Of a DNA stretch of 64,000 nucleotides, positions 63,447 through 64,000 are shown piece by piece. The position numbers were made by a program, and so were the translations under genes. This DNA comes from Vandiemenella viatica (lineage: Eukaryota > Arthropoda > Insecta > Orthoptera > Morabidae). The notes under the pieces were generated by a model. The model saw nothing but the letters and a program-made list of their open reading frames with translations, was not told the DNA's origin and ran no database searches. The first letter of the stretch is position 1. The number at the start of each line of letters is the position of its first letter. Location of the stretch: contig CM061921.1 of NCBI GenBank assembly GCA_031002005.1, positions 177,576,935 to 177,640,934 on the forward strand, read 5' to 3'.

Positions 63447-63709
63447 AAATGGATACTTTTTTTTACTTAGGTCTTTATGCCTTGTCAACATCGAGGTCAT
63501 TAGAGGCAGGATGGGGCTGGGGACAAAGAATGGGAAGGAATTCAGCCATGGTCTTTTAATGGAAGCATCTTGGCATTCATCTGGAGTGATTTGGGGAAAC
63601 CATGGAAAACCCAATTCTGGATGCCTGACCGAGGATTCGAACCGGCGTCCTCCCAAATGTGAGGCCAGGGCGTTAACTGCTCACCCACCATGCTTGGTAA
63701 AATGGATAC
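63447..63709 (-). mobile_element. SINE family A, most complete copy, with target-site duplication
   Basis: The minus-strand head near 63695-63620 reads 'agcatggtgggtgagcagtt', then 'ggaggacgccggttcgaatc', containing a perfect B box (GGTTCGAATCC). The body ends in 'gaggtcattagag' (plus strand) and a T-run at 63457, the inverse of its A-tail. AAATGGATAC flanks it at 63447-63456 and 63700-63709 with at most one length difference. tRNA-derived, Pol III transcribed by family analogy. No coding capacity. Confidence 0.9.
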
Positions 63710-64000
63710 AGATTCAATGGTGACCAGAGTTGTCAGGTAGTGATATATGGTCTATGGTATAACTTTCTAAGGAGTGCTTTGTATCTTTGATGAAAGAAGA
63801 AAGAGTTGTCTCTTTAGACTCAAGGTGCCGATCTAAGATGGCTGAAATGCATTCAGTTAGAGAGCCTTATCTGGCAAATATAGGATATGCTGAGTTACTG
63901 GACATTTGGAGTTAGTGAAGGTCATCAAAAAGCAAACAGAGGATAGGTAATAGCATCCGACACCCGATGAAGGGTTTTGGCCAAACAATTGCTCCAGTTC
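63710..64000. other. End of window, unassigned
   Basis: No feature recognised in the last 290 bases. Confidence 0.5.

Noticed and set aside
63620..63695. Possible tRNA gene (A and B box)
   Set aside because: It is the head of a SINE with target-site duplication; the cloverleaf is incomplete and the copies are dispersed.

Overview
The window is nuclear DNA of a large, repeat-rich animal genome, most likely an insect. The evidence is spliced exons with GT/AG boundaries, introns of 2.7 to 22.6 kb, tRNA-derived SINEs, and a transposon mix typical of arthropods (mariner, Tc1, hAT, piggyBac, Tigger/pogo, Helitron, Penelope-like, CR1/L2-like and RTE-like elements). A SINE family with a tRNA-like head and a 'gaggtcattagag' body recurs at least six times. 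It reminds me of SINEs I associate with polyneopteran insects (Orthoptera, Blattodea and relatives), but that placement is from memory and is only moderately supported.

One host gene is recognisable: a BRWD3/PHIP homologue (bromodomain and WD-repeat protein) on the minus strand. Seven internal exons lie, in transcription order, at 56697-56922, 52812-52967, 47272-47422, 33675-33855, 29496-29733, 26566-26787 and 3711-3915. All six internal junctions agree in reading phase, giving about 460 codons. These run from just after the WD40 propeller to partway into the cryptic-Tudor domain before the first bromodomain. The WD40 exons should lie beyond 64000 and the bromodomain exons below position 1. 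Exon 5 carries two apparent single-base deletions.

Everything else is intronic and dominated by transposable elements. 1-3.7 kb: a small Tigger/pogo remnant. 3.9-26.5 kb (one 22.6-kb intron): RTE-like and CR1-like LINE fragments, a decayed LTR retrotransposon with both LTRs, mariners, a Tc1 fragment, a CGGBP1-like hAT fragment, a Penelope-like element with a GIY-YIG endonuclease, a tandem composite repeat, SINEs and a C-rich MITE. 27-33.5 kb: a LINE 3' end, a second SINE family, a mariner with both TIRs, and a Penelope-like element split by a 484-bp MITE. 36.7-46.2 kb: a Tc1 element, a Helitron helicase fragment, and a Penelope region interrupted by a TTA-flanked MITE and by a hAT element that itself contains a mariner. 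48.7-56.4 kb: an RTE-like LINE, a Penelope fragment, a Tc1 element and a hAT element with a 471-bp internal tandem duplication. 57-64 kb: a nearly perfect 1-kb hairpin element, a piggyBac-like element inserted in a SINE, mariner C-terminal fragments and a SINE with target-site duplication.

I found no new host pathway. The most unusual structures are the ~485-bp-stem hairpin (57204-58217), the three-level nest at 42.3-46.2 kb, and the piggyBac-in-SINE insertion. All transposase and reverse-transcriptase reading frames seen here are broken, so the mobile elements look inactive; short elements could still be mobilised in trans.
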